From: Nyssa sinensis
Taxonomy: Eukaryota; Streptophyta; Magnoliopsida; Cornales; Nyssaceae
Assembly (NCBI GenBank): GCA_008638375.1
Contig: CM018041.1
Location: 15,147,716-15,211,715 of the forward strand
Length of the DNA stretch: 64,000 nt
Direction: 5' to 3'
This document shows, piece after piece, positions 57,135 to 59,815 of this stretch (position 1 is the first letter of the stretch; every line of letters begins with the position of its first letter). The notes beneath the pieces were generated by a model that saw only the letters and a program-made list of their open reading frames with translations, made no database searches and had not been told where the DNA came from. A program made the position numbers and the translations under genes.

Positions 57135-59099
57135 TTTTAAGCATTCAGAAATACAAATTCTAATGTTTTCAAAATAGTGAATGTGAAAAAAATTGGCATG
57201 TCCACCTCGATTGACACCGCCACCATCACCAACATCTTCACAATCTCACTACCCTGCCACTACTGCCGCACCACTACACATCAGTACAGTCACAACCACC
57301 ACTACCACTACAGCAGTCACTGACACCACTAATCTCACTAATGTTGCACCTACCACTTTCGACTTTCCCATCACAAATGCTTTAGCCAATCCACCAACAC
57401 CACCATCAATACATTGATACCATAGCCACTACCACAACACCACAACTGCAACCTCTTCCATTGATGCCACTATCAGGTACCACTATATGGAGACCACCAT
57501 TGTTTCTTTGGAAAGCATTCTTCACATCCAATGAAATTTTACCATTTCTAATTCATTTTTATATAGGTGATTCGTGATCATATGACATGCTATGGTTTTT
57601 ACAGAAGTGGAAACAAAATGAAAACAGGTGGCTCATTCTTCTATGAACAGAAAAAACAATCGATACTTCTACACCTGGCTTAAGAAATAGTTCGATAATC
57701 ACTATCTACACAATGAACACCTTGTCAACATGACCACAAGGCTTGTTTAGCATATCAAGAGCCATATTTGTTGCTGAAACAGGACTTTAGGATCTCTCGG
57801 CATTTTTTCCTTTTTTTCTTTTTCTAGGCAAGCAAGAATTCTCTCAAGAAGAGAGAAAAGAGATGGTGAGGAGTCACAATTAGAAATATAAGACAAAAAA
57901 ATTATGAAACAAAGTGAAAAAATAAAAGAAAAAAAAAAAGGCAGAAAGATAGGTGCATGAAAATAATATACAACAAAAATTGGAATTTTAATTAGCTTGC
58001 CTCTTTTCTTTGGAAGGGACCTTGCTTGCAAGTCTAGCTGTTTGTACAGCAGCATCTGCAGATGCAGCTTCAGGGGTTGCTCGCAGAATCTCACATATGA
58101 GTTGTTGGCATTCACTCTATTATAGACAACTTAATTTTTTTTATAAGTATTCCTTTACAAGAAATTAATCAAATATAAATTAATTAGGAATAAATCTTTG
58201 AACCAATAATTATACTTTCAAATACTGTTAAATTCTGGAAATGAAAACTTTAGCAATTTTGAAAATTAGATTAGCATCCGAGTACAAATGACAAACACAA
58301 CAGAAAACAGATTACCTGTAAGACAGTCAGGGAAAAGCCAATACTGTAGCCTCCAGTATCATTAGATGCTTCGGAATCGGGGTTCCAATTTGGCTCAACT
58401 GCCATTGACTTTGGTGTGTTCATGGCTATTTGTTGTGACGATTTTGATTCCAGAAGCTCTCCAACAATAACATGGTTCTCTGAACAACTACAGTGGTCAA
58501 ATTCATATTCAACACAGAAAAAGATTAAAAAAATAAGGAAAAATTACACACACACCCTGTAGTTTTACTCATTTTCACTTGACCCCCTATAGTTTAAAAT
58601 TCAACGGATACATCCCTTGATGTGTCCAAAATGTATTTTGTATCTGTTAACTAAATTTGATTTTTGATACATCAAAAGGTCTCTATTGAATTTTAAACTG
58701 CAGGTCAAGTGAAAATGAGTGAAATTACGGGGGGTGTTTGTGTAATTTACCCAAAAAAATAAACTACCCTAGACCTAGTATTATATCTCACCAAATATCC
58801 GAACCACAGTATCCAAAATTAAATCGAGAAGTTCCTTCGCTGCAGCCTGTGCTGTTCCCGTTGGAGCCATCACAGGTGAGACAGGGCTGACTGACAACAG
58901 TGTACCAGCCAGTGAAATCCCATTCTGACGCTTCTGTTTTGGCAACTGGTAGCTCTCCAAATGTCCTTTCAAATAACGCAGACCTGTAGTAGAACCTTGG
59001 GTAGCCCGATTAATGCCAGTTCTTGAACAATTAAAATGTTCAGCATAAGCTTTAATCTTGGTAGTGATAATCTCATGAATTGCTGGTCGCAATCTTTGG
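6468..59099 (-). CDS. SEC8: Exocyst complex subunit SEC8 (EXOC4), 18 exons, 5' end outside window
   Basis: SEC8 is a core subunit of the octameric exocyst, which tethers secretory vesicles to the plasma membrane before fusion. In plants it acts in tip growth, cell-plate and seed-coat secretion. I resolved the exons below on the - strand by splice sites, phase and continuity with the plant SEC8 family. In transcript order they run from 58792-59099 to 6468-6555. They total 2,131 nt including the stop, about 709 codons against roughly 1,050 for the family, so the N-terminal third including the Sec8_N region is missing. Recognisable blocks include [96 protein letters not shown] and [18 protein letters not shown], ending in EILSH. 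No frameshift or internal stop occurs, so the gene looks functional despite introns of up to 12.5 kb. Confidence 0.95.
6889..6938 (-). CDS. SEC8: SEC8 exon 17
   Basis: Acceptor TTTGCAG and donor GTGAGT. The exon is 50 nt, phase 0 in, two bases of Glu out. It encodes [16 protein letters not shown]. Reading through the donor would give a stop at once. Confidence 0.95.
7021..7116 (-). CDS. SEC8: SEC8 exon 16
   Basis: Acceptor TTGTTGTAG and donor GTAAGT. The exon is 96 nt, 32 codons, phase 0 to 0. It encodes [14 protein letters not shown] and then [13 protein letters not shown], a strongly conserved stretch of plant SEC8. Confidence 0.95.
7430..7688. repeat. Tandem duplication, period 130 bp
   Basis: Copy one (7430-7559) and copy two (7560-7688) share GAATGGGTTAATAGCCTCTT, CAGCAGTGTCTCCATTATGT and ATATGCACTTAGTTATCACT, with few substitutions. 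The duplication is intronic (SEC8 intron 15) and non-coding. Confidence 0.85.
7890..8150 (-). mobile_element. L1-type LINE reverse transcriptase fragment
   Basis: On the - strand one frame reads [17 protein letters not shown] and then [13 protein letters not shown]. This is the conserved Y-L-G-x-P-L-G and L-x-x-W-x-x-x-x-L-S-x-G-G region just after the RT catalytic core of plant L1 ORF2. Only about 250 bp survives, with both ends truncated. Confidence 0.75.
8190..8849 (+). mobile_element. L1-type LINE 3' end (zinc-binding RT region to tail)
   Basis: The + strand has the zf-RVT block of plant L1 ORF2: a FFAW-like word, then [10 protein letters not shown], a degraded Cys pair, VDHLFVHC and the W-x-L-W-x-x-R-N-Q-R stretch. 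It then runs through a GGCACC-type 3' UTR to TTTTACTGATAAAAAAAC. The copy is 5'-truncated with shifted frames, so non-functional. A long antisense open frame over it is a shadow. Confidence 0.75.
12170..12567. mobile_element. hAT-like MITE, copy A (398 bp)
   Basis: The ends read CATAGTTACCACAATT and CCTAGGCAACATTG, forming imperfect terminal inverted repeats. They are flanked by ATCCTAGC (12162-12169) and ATCCTAAC (12568-12575), an 8-bp target duplication with one mismatch. The interior is full of short AACGT/GTTCC/GATCC words. A second copy of the same family lies at 17412-17802. There is no coding capacity. Confidence 0.85.
12726..12737 (-). promoter_or_regulatory. Primer-binding site (initiator tRNA-Met) of the 9.5-13.0 kb copia
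   Basis: The - strand reads TGGTATCAGAGC directly after the LTR end CCTTAACT. This is the usual plant copia PBS, complementary to the initiator methionine tRNA. Confidence 0.85.
12738..12990 (-). repeat. 5' LTR of the truncated copia (253 bp)
   Basis: On the - strand it starts TGTTAATCAGGG and ends CCTTAACT next to the PBS. No matching 3' LTR was found on the left, so the element has lost that end. Confidence 0.65.
13320..13394 (-). CDS. SEC8: SEC8 exon 15
   Basis: Acceptor CTTATTAG and donor GTTAAT. The exon is 75 nt, 25 codons, phase 0 to 0. It encodes [20 protein letters not shown] and continues to ALEQ. It is followed downstream by the 6.2-kb intron 15. Confidence 0.96.
13553..13654 (-). 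CDS. SEC8: SEC8 exon 14
   Basis: Acceptor GTATGTATAG and donor GTTTGC. The exon is 102 nt, phase 0 to 0. It encodes [20 protein letters not shown] and then [14 protein letters not shown]. Confidence 0.96.
13655..14974. other. SEC8 intron 13 (1.3 kb), GT-rich tract
   Basis: No gene or recognisable transposon is visible. A compound GT/GTAT microsatellite followed by a poly-T run and a poly-G run lies at about 14143-14212. The open frames across it are by-products of the simple repeat. Confidence 0.6.
14975..15052 (-). CDS. SEC8: SEC8 exon 13
   Basis: Acceptor CTTAAACAG and donor GTGGGT. The exon is 78 nt, 26 codons, phase 0 to 0. It encodes [20 protein letters not shown] and then ISLTAQ, the acidic signature block of plant SEC8. 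Confidence 0.97.
15167..15362 (-). CDS. SEC8: SEC8 exon 12
   Basis: Acceptor GCAATAAACAG and donor GTTTGT. The exon is 196 nt. The first base completes Arg, and it ends in phase 0. It contains a variable basic linker ([20 protein letters not shown]) and then conserved [20 protein letters not shown] and [12 protein letters not shown]. Confidence 0.97.
16240..16880 (-). mobile_element. Non-LTR retroelement RNase H-like fragment
   Basis: The - strand frames read [20 protein letters not shown], then [20 protein letters not shown] and [11 protein letters not shown]. This is the layout of the RNase H-like domain (RVT_3) found at the end of some plant LINE ORFs: a DG strand, a helix with E, and the D-S-K strand. 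Frames shift around the start. The copy lies in SEC8 intron 11 and is non-functional. Confidence 0.65.
17412..17802. mobile_element. hAT-like MITE, copy B (391 bp)
   Basis: The ends read CATGGTTACCACAATTCG and GGTAACATTG. The 8-bp target duplication is ACTAGGAC (17404-17411) and ACTGGGAC (17803-17810), one mismatch. Shared interior words with copy A at 12170 include TAATGGCTTGGATT, AACGTATTT and CCTACCCCTAACGTATCATG. Both copies are non-coding and therefore non-autonomous. Confidence 0.88.
17924..18009 (-). CDS. SEC8: SEC8 exon 11
   Basis: Acceptor CTTGTGCAG and donor GTAAGT. The exon is 86 nt and ends after two bases of Arg. It encodes [20 protein letters not shown] and then EYVADSIE. Confidence 0.96.
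18162..18359 (-). CDS. SEC8: SEC8 exon 10
   Basis: Acceptor GGTAATATAG and donor GTATGC. The exon is 198 nt, 66 codons, phase 0 to 0. It encodes [20 protein letters not shown], a variable serine/asparagine-rich spacer, and [10 protein letters not shown]. Confidence 0.97.
19510..20090 (-). mobile_element. L1-type LINE zf-RVT fragment
   Basis: On the - strand [20 protein letters not shown], then KRRNNC and VNHLLLHY resemble the zinc-binding block of plant L1 ORF2. Stops interrupt it. It lies in intron 9 of SEC8. Confidence 0.6.
20826..21860 (+). mobile_element. L1-type LINE with internal deletion (EN end plus zf-RVT)
   Basis: From 20849 a frame reads [13 protein letters not shown], then [20 protein letters not shown] and [10 protein letters not shown] with [10 protein letters not shown]. 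This is the end of the apurinic-type endonuclease and the linker to RT. After about 21200 the RT core is absent. At about 21540-21720 the zf-RVT region follows ([29 protein letters not shown]). The copy therefore has an internal deletion of roughly the whole RT. Confidence 0.7.
22601..22687. repeat. Three perfect 29-bp tandem copies
   Basis: The unit begins AGGGCTGAAGAAAAAAGGGG and ends GGACATTAC. It repeats at 22601, 22630 and 22659 without a mismatch. As 29 is not a multiple of 3, the array shifts frame and cannot encode a repeated peptide. There are no spacers. Confidence 0.97.
23190..23384 (+). pseudogene. LINE ORF2 endonuclease N-terminus
   Basis: The 64-codon frame begins [15 protein letters not shown] and has [11 protein letters not shown]. 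These are the first two blocks of the L1 endonuclease: the Asn in SWN-x-x-G and the metal-binding Glu in QET. The frame is lost by 23384 although endonuclease words continue downstream in other frames. Confidence 0.75.
24841..24948 (-). CDS. SEC8: SEC8 exon 9
   Basis: Acceptor TTTACTCTAG and donor GTGTGT. The exon is 108 nt, 36 codons, phase 0 to 0. It encodes [20 protein letters not shown] and then [16 protein letters not shown]. Confidence 0.97.
25201..25313 (-). CDS. SEC8: SEC8 exon 8
   Basis: Acceptor TCTCATTATAG and donor GTATGT. The exon is 113 nt. The first two bases complete Ser split across the GC-AG intron, then [20 protein letters not shown] and [17 protein letters not shown]. Confidence 0.96.
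25863..25963 (-). CDS. SEC8: SEC8 exon 7 (GC donor)
   Basis: Acceptor CTTTTCGCAG. The exon is 101 nt encoding [20 protein letters not shown] and then [13 protein letters not shown]. The donor is GCAAGT (25862 down). Only this cut joins in frame to PAAFRPRA in the next exon. The nearby GT three bases on would throw exon 8 out of frame. Confidence 0.95.
26285..26985 (-). mobile_element. RTE-type LINE 3' fragment
   Basis: On the - strand there are words of the RTE ORF C-terminus ([23 protein letters not shown], then [13 protein letters not shown]). Near 26290-26340 the + strand has GCTTTATCCCAAC followed by TTGGGATGGTTACATGAATC. This is the complement of the widespread 3' end of plant RTE LINEs. 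A SINE is inserted at 26391-26542. The copy is degenerate. Confidence 0.7.
26407..26526 (-). mobile_element. tRNA-derived SINE with 16-bp target duplication
   Basis: The body is flanked by identical copies of ACATGCTATCATATAT (26391-26406 and 26527-26542). On the - strand it has an A-box-like TCTAACTTGGTCAGGTAC and an exact B box GGTTCGAGTCC (26454-26464), then ends AATTTACCCATCAATATAT. It is about 120 bp with no protein. It is a close relative of the copy at 36337. Insertion is within an RTE LINE. Confidence 0.85.
27089..27168. repeat. GC-rich inverted repeat, hAT MITE-like remnant
   Basis: GCCCCGCCCCGCCCTGCCCC (27089-27108) faces GGGGCGGGGTGGGGCGGGGG (27149-27168) across a 40-bp loop. It is preceded by TTAGGGATGGCAA, the start word of a common plant hAT-like element with GGGGCGGG subterminal repeats. 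It is an extreme GC island in AT-rich intron DNA. The element ends are not clear because LINE sequence abuts it. Confidence 0.55.
27169..28150 (-). mobile_element. L1-type LINE RT N-terminal fragment
   Basis: On the - strand, 28028-27591 gives the linker ([20 protein letters not shown], then [16 protein letters not shown]). After that, 27606-27343 gives [20 protein letters not shown] with GFIMAF, and 27365-27170 gives [20 protein letters not shown]. Frames change between these pieces. Both the endonuclease and the RT catalytic core are missing. Confidence 0.75.
28816..31393 (+). mobile_element. L1-type LINE, 5'-truncated, with target duplication
   Basis: Flanked by ATTGATGTGCA at 28805-28815 and 31394-31404. 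It covers the RT N-terminal part at 29109-29384 ([34 protein letters not shown]), the RT core at 29473-30201, the post-RT region and zf-RVT (30328-30960). It closes with [20 protein letters not shown] (about 31150) and the tail CGTACTTATCAAAACAAAAA. Several stops and frameshifts make it inactive. It lies inside the MITE at 28236-31698. Confidence 0.9.
29473..30201 (+). pseudogene. LINE reverse transcriptase core (inactive site)
   Basis: A 242-codon frame has [33 protein letters not shown] and [11 protein letters not shown] (residues 97-107), then [10 protein letters not shown] and [10 protein letters not shown]. The RT catalytic motif FADD reads FADE here (residues 99-102), which would disable polymerisation. 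The preceding N-terminal RT blocks lie in another frame. Confidence 0.85.
32299..32585. mobile_element. Mutator-like MITE (287 bp)
   Basis: The left end GGAATAATTACATTGACCTC and the reverse complement of the right end GGGGTAATTACACTGACCTC match at 17 of 20 positions. The flanks are TTTTCTTTT (32290-32298) and TTCTCTTTT (32586-32594), a 9-bp duplication with one mismatch. The GACCTCC word recurs in the left half. No coding sequence. Confidence 0.75.
32885..34000 (-). mobile_element. L1-type LINE 3' part
   Basis: On the - strand, 33985-33677 reads [20 protein letters not shown] and then [18 protein letters not shown], the region after RT. Then come 33707-33444, a zf-RVT piece near 33290 ([19 protein letters not shown]) and [13 protein letters not shown] near 33130. 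The tail at 32885 is TCTTACTTATAAAAAAAA on the - strand. The copy is 5'-truncated with broken frames. Confidence 0.8.
34083..34150 (-). repeat. Possible solo short LTR related to the TRIM array
   Basis: The - strand reads AGCTTAAGCTTTTAGATTGG and TTGTTAAC, nearly the same as the 3' half of the 74-bp LTRs at 37942-38481. A purine tract GTGAGGGGG stands just before its start. No PBS or second LTR follows. It may be a diverged solo LTR. Confidence 0.4.
35032..35081 (-). CDS. SEC8: SEC8 exon 6
   Basis: Acceptor CTATCTGCAG and donor GTAAGC. The exon is 50 nt, phase 0 in, two bases of Gly out. It encodes [16 protein letters not shown]. The downstream 9.1-kb intron 6 must be crossed to continue the protein. 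Confidence 0.95.
35173..35303 (-). CDS. SEC8: SEC8 exon 5
   Basis: Acceptor TGTTATCAG and donor GTTTTG. The exon is 131 nt, two bases complete Gly, phase 0 out. It encodes [20 protein letters not shown] and then [20 protein letters not shown], among the most conserved stretches of the protein. Confidence 0.97.
35304..36336. other. 3' part of SEC8 intron 4, nothing recognised
   Basis: AT-rich intron sequence without transposon signatures, repeats or coding motifs that I can support. Confidence 0.5.
36337..36466 (+). mobile_element. tRNA-derived SINE with internal (GT)n
   Basis: The body starts ACCAGCAAGCTCTAGCTTGC, has a near-exact B box GGTTCAACTCC (36391-36401), a GGCAAAGTGGTG word, then a (GT) run at 36419-36448. 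It ends AATTTACCTATCAAAAAATA. The layout matches the SINE at 26407-26526 on the opposite strand. The AT-rich flanks (AAATAAATAAA on both sides) make the target duplication hard to define. Confidence 0.75.
36829..37143 (+). repeat. Solo LTR of the copia family at 59816
   Basis: It starts TGTTGGGTAGTGTGGATCCT and ends TATATTCCTAACA. Long matches to the 5' LTR at 59816-60206 include ACACTAGCCCCTC, TCTTTGTGTTCTTG and TATGCGTGTGATTTTA. It is flanked by ACTTT (36824-36828 and 37143-37147, overlapping the last A). No internal region is present, so it is the product of LTR-LTR recombination. Confidence 0.8.
37942..38015 (+). repeat. TRIM LTR 1 (74 bp)
   Basis: Starts TGTTGAGAATTTGATATACA, ends GGTTGCTTAACA. 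The PBS-like TGGTATCACAGC follows at 38016, with one change from the standard site. Confidence 0.85.
38173..38246 (+). repeat. TRIM LTR 2 (74 bp)
   Basis: Starts TGTTAAGAGCTTGATATACA, ends GGTTACTTAACA. It is preceded by the polypurine tract GAAGGGGAG (38164-38172) and followed by the exact PBS TGGTATCAGAGC. Confidence 0.88.
38408..38481 (+). repeat. TRIM LTR 3 (74 bp)
   Basis: Starts TGTTGAGGGCTTGATATACA, ends GATTACTTAACA. The exact PBS TGGTATCAGAGC follows at 38482. The preceding purine tract is GGGGGG, degraded by TT next to the LTR. Confidence 0.85.
38800..38966 (-). repeat. 3' LTR of copia 38800-45538
   Basis: On the - strand it starts TGTTAGAGTTCTTG and ends TTTTCAACT. It is preceded by the polypurine tract AAGGGGGAG (38967-38975). 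It is the same length as its partner at 45372. Confidence 0.9.
40189..42622 (-). mobile_element. L1-type LINE nested in copia, 5'-truncated
   Basis: The - strand runs from the RT N-terminus ([20 protein letters not shown] at about 42590), through RT, the post-RT region ([20 protein letters not shown], 41300-41250), zf-RVT ([20 protein letters not shown], about 40690) and [20 protein letters not shown]. It ends in CTTTACTTATCAAATTTAAA plus poly-A at 40189. The flanking copia frame passes from PLYQL to NAFLHGDL, with a few bases lost and no target duplication. Confidence 0.9.
41286..42089 (-). pseudogene. LINE reverse transcriptase core with intact FADD
   Basis: A 267-codon frame contains [46 protein letters not shown] (FADD at residues 83-86), [10 protein letters not shown] and [10 protein letters not shown]. 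The upstream RT blocks (42627-42001) lie in another frame and overlap it, so one frameshift near 42070 separates two otherwise good halves. The true coding start is not the Met of this frame. Confidence 0.85.
43288..43929 (-). pseudogene. Copia integrase fragment
   Basis: A 213-codon frame contains the second and third catalytic residues of the DDE integrase. Asp44 lies in [10 protein letters not shown] and Glu80 in [14 protein letters not shown], with 35 residues between them, the normal spacing. The C-terminal part has [31 protein letters not shown] and [10 protein letters not shown]. The first Asp block is upstream in a broken frame. Confidence 0.85.
45360..45371 (-). promoter_or_regulatory. 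Primer-binding site of copia 38800-45538
   Basis: The - strand TGGTATCAGAGC directly follows the LTR end TTTTCAACT. This is the initiator tRNA-Met type. Confidence 0.88.
45372..45538 (-). repeat. 5' LTR of copia 38800-45538
   Basis: It is 167 bp, starting TGTTAGAGTTCTTG on the - strand, equal in length to the 3' LTR. About 9 differences between the two LTRs are visible by eye. Confidence 0.9.
47007..47836. other. SEC8 intron 4, 5' part, nothing firm
   Basis: AT-rich sequence without a gene. A GGGGCGGAGTGGGGCGGGGA word at 47602-47621 recalls the GC-rich subterminal repeat at 27149, but its partner arm is not seen. A 15-C run stands at 46992-47006. Confidence 0.4.
47837..47907 (-). CDS. SEC8: SEC8 exon 4
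   Basis: Acceptor TGGATTACAG and donor GTATGT. The exon is 71 nt. The first base completes Arg from across the GC-AG intron, then [20 protein letters not shown] and PNQ, ending with one base of Gly. It stands alone between introns of 10.1 and 12.5 kb. Confidence 0.96.
48600..49245 (-). mobile_element. L1-type LINE 3' fragment (zf-RVT)
   Basis: On the - strand, about 49010-48700 reads [20 protein letters not shown], then [19 protein letters not shown] and the [11 protein letters not shown] tail block. This matches the zinc-binding region and C-terminus of plant L1 ORF2. Upstream words near 49100-49245 are degraded. Confidence 0.65.
49246..50387. other. SEC8 intron 3 stretch with a short direct repeat
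   Basis: No gene seen. A 41-bp direct repeat starting TATACTTTTTGGGTATCAC stands at 49721 and again at 49762. It is preceded by a poly-T/ATCAGTAAA word that may be the reversed tail of a SINE or LINE. An 11-G run lies near 50173-50183. Confidence 0.5.
50388..51091. repeat. Tandem duplication, period about 364 bp
   Basis: Copies 50388-50751 and 50752-51091 both start CATGTAAAC. They share AACTGAAATTGTAAAGAGAC, AAACACTAAACAATAAAGAG, GAGTAAAGTTCCAGGCAAAG and CTTGAGAAGTCATACATATG. The second copy lacks about 40 bp in its middle. It is intronic and non-coding. Confidence 0.9.
51287..51418. repeat. Left copy of a duplication interrupted by copia
   Basis: This stretch (ACATTC...CTTCAAATTGGAT) is repeated at 56566-56695 on the far side of the copia element. 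Shared words include CTTATAAATTTTGCAATCCT and TCATGCTTCAACA. Confidence 0.85.
51421..51726 (-). repeat. 3' LTR of copia 51421-56558
   Basis: 306 bp, starting TGTAGAATTATTAGATATCT on the - strand and ending ATTTCAACA. The polypurine tract lies just upstream on the - strand. Confidence 0.95.
51734..53236 (-). CDS. Copia reverse transcriptase and RNase H (500 codons, uninterrupted)
   Basis: This is the C-terminal pol domain of the element. RT copies retroelement RNA into DNA and RNase H removes the RNA strand, in cytoplasmic particles. Blocks seen: [20 protein letters not shown] (20-39), QLDVKNAFL (95-103, first catalytic Asp), [11 protein letters not shown] (135-145), YVDD (183-186), [14 protein letters not shown] (211-224). 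RNase H has Asp in SDADW (346-350), Glu388 in SSSAEVE, Asp424 in CDNQSA, and the HVEIDRHF helix (443-450). All key residues are present. The Met used is arbitrary: upstream pol is in broken frames, so no full polyprotein can be made. Confidence 0.93.
   Translation of the reverse strand: MEVCCLGRNQCTRKNGTWEITELPTGKCLVGCKWIFTVKYNEDGSVNRFKARLVAKGFTQSYGIDYEETFAPAAKLNTVWVLLSLVANLDWPLHQLDVKNAFLNRDLAEEVYMEIPPRFETQATHNKVYKLRRSLYGLKQSPRTWFERFTKVVRKYGYSQCQSDHTLFVKYSPEGKFSILIVYVDDIILTGDYEEEMSCLTSLLAKEFEIKDLGNLKYFLGMEVARSRKGIFVSQRKYVLDLLKETGMLGCKPTDTHMDSTTKLGAKEDSAPVDKGRYQRLVGKLIYLSHTRPDIGFSVSMVSQFMNNPNEEHMEAVYRILRYLKLTPGKGLFFEKNQRSDVEVFSDADWAGSIHDQRSTSGYYAYVWGNLVTWRSKKQSVVSSSSAEVEFREMAHGICEGIWLRRLLKELKISSEEPMKMFCDNQSAINIAKNPVHHDRTKHVEIDRHFIKEKIEEGIIKMVYVPTCLQTADILTKALSRKNFDDLSSKLGLINIYSPT
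53880..54500 (-). pseudogene. Copia integrase remnants
   Basis: The frame with [12 protein letters not shown] (first Asp), [13 protein letters not shown] (second Asp) and [14 protein letters not shown] (Glu) lies between 54480 and 54150. It is followed by [20 protein letters not shown] and, in another frame, [15 protein letters not shown]. One premature stop sits where TW is expected after the DDHTRLT block (about 54380). Confidence 0.8.
55380..56216 (-). CDS. Copia gag (278 codons, ends at zinc knuckle)
   Basis: Gag forms the cytoplasmic particle that packages element RNA. The start Met at 56216 lies 27 bp after the PBS. Visible are the N-terminal copia gag block ([20 protein letters not shown]), [40 protein letters not shown] and [20 protein letters not shown]. 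The frame ends in the first half of the CCHC knuckle: CDHC, then a stop TGA, then RPGHTKDTC still readable. Intact relatives would continue into protease. Confidence 0.92.
   Translation of the reverse strand: MTKYGMATGRRDSTSLVSDVTTNQEAMVSGNAGSSDSNLMPITGHKLNGNNYLQWSHSVMMFLCGKGKDDYLSGVATQPSKADAKFKTWKSENNMVMSWLINSMTNDIGENFLLYGTTKEIWEATKETYSNNENAYELFEVESVLHDLRQEDLTVTQYFNTLNRYWQRLDLFEKHYWSCPEDGVKYKQIVEKKRIYKFLIGLNKNLDEVRGRILGSKPLLNIREAFSEVRREESRKKIMMGPQDSAANLESSALAVRGNSYNSSDSRPKKGRSWCDHC
56243..56254 (-). promoter_or_regulatory. Primer-binding site of copia 51421-56558
   Basis: The - strand TGGTATTAGAGC follows the LTR end CAACA. It has one C-to-T change from the standard TGGTATCAGAGC. Confidence 0.88.
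56255..56558 (-). repeat. 5' LTR of copia 51421-56558
   Basis: 304 bp, matching 51421-51726 over its whole length with about 10 differences. Confidence 0.95.
56566..56695. repeat. Right copy of a duplication interrupted by copia
   Basis: Matches 51287-51418. Taking out the copia and one target copy leaves the two copies head to tail with almost no spacer. Confidence 0.85.
57109..57135. repeat. (TA)n microsatellite
   Basis: An uninterrupted TA run of about 27 bases in intron 3. Confidence 0.9.
57190..57480. repeat. Degenerate CAC/ACC trinucleotide tract
   Basis: About 290 bp dominated by CAC, ACC, CCA and ACT triplets, interrupted by other codon-sized words. It gives a Thr/Pro/Ala-rich open frame with no conserved motif. 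It looks like an old, eroded trinucleotide array and not a gene. Confidence 0.6.
58001..58116 (-). CDS. SEC8: SEC8 exon 3 (GC donor)
   Basis: Acceptor GTCTATAATAG. The exon is 116 nt encoding [20 protein letters not shown] and then [18 protein letters not shown], ending AG of Arg. The donor is GCAAGC (58000 down). No GT nearby allows the required join to G-GAT at 47907. Confidence 0.95.
58316..58479 (-). CDS. SEC8: SEC8 exon 2
   Basis: Acceptor TAGTTGTTCAG and donor GTAATC. The exon is 164 nt. Two bases complete Glu, then [20 protein letters not shown] and [20 protein letters not shown] with LTVLQ, phase 0 out. Confidence 0.95.
58537..58752. mobile_element. Mutator-like fold-back MITE (216 bp)
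   Basis: The left arm starts GGAAAAATTACACACACACC and the right arm, reversed, starts GGGTAAATTACACAAACACC. The match continues through the TTTCACTTGACC region, so most of the element can fold into a hairpin. The flanks are AAAAAAATAA on both sides (58527-58536 and 58753-58762). It sits in the 311-bp SEC8 intron 1 and makes up most of it. Confidence 0.85.
58792..59099 (-). CDS. SEC8: SEC8 exon 1 of window
   Basis: Acceptor TTTTTAACAG. The first base completes a Cys codon begun in an exon beyond the window. The 308-nt exon encodes [20 protein letters not shown], a variable linker, [20 protein letters not shown] and [19 protein letters not shown]. The donor GTGAGA follows one base of Glu. No further SEC8 exon was found up to 64000. 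Confidence 0.96.
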
Positions 59100-59442
59100 C
59101 TGTTAAAAAGAAAGATCAAAGAGGTTAAGAATATCATCTCAAAATACAAATCAGATACAAAGCATTATAAGGAAACCAATATTAGCTGTACCATGGAGTT
59201 TCTCATGACAGTCTAAAAGTACAATCTAATCAGTCATTACATAAGAAGAATAGTATTTTAAAAATACTAGTTATGATGAATTATTTCCCAACAAAAGAGA
59301 TTCACCACCAAGTTGATTCACCTCTGTCATGGGTATCGTGCACTAAAAGAAGTGTCAAATTGATTTGGGAGTACAATAACATCAATATTTCCCAACATTC
59401 CCGATGGGGAACAAGGACCCACTGGCCATTAGTATTTGATCC

Positions 59443-59702
59443 TGAAAGATAGTTTATTCATGTATTTTTTATTTTATTTAGGGCTTATTCATTTTAAGAC
59501 TTAATCCATTTTAGGAGTTATTTTTATTTTAGGAAGTTTTTTTAGGATTTGGCTATTTATAGGGGTTGATGTTTTAGAGACAAGCAACTTCGATTATTGA
59601 TTATTGATTTGAAAATTGAGAATTTGGATTCTCTCTCATGGTTCTCTTTCACTCTTGATTTCCCTCTCCATTTTTCTTCTCTTCTCCATTCCTTCTCTAA
59701 CA
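59443..59702 (+). repeat. Possible solo LTR (260 bp)
   Basis: It starts TGAAAGATAG and ends TTCTCTAACA, with a TATA-like GCTATTTATAGG near 59550. The flanks are GATCC (59438-59442) and GGTCC (59703-59707), a 5-bp duplication with one mismatch. No partner LTR or internal region is present, and the family is not otherwise seen here. Confidence 0.4.
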
Positions 59703-59815
59703 GGTCCTACAACAAAGGGTGTTTTAAAAGGAAAACTACCATTACAATTTCAGTATCATATAAAAATTTTCATCTACAACTTAATAAGTCAACAATGATA
59801 AATGAACCTCCAGTC

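Noticed and set aside
57193..57417. Thr/Pro-rich open frame of 74 codons
   Set aside because: It follows from a degenerate CAC/ACC repeat. There are no motifs and no splice context.
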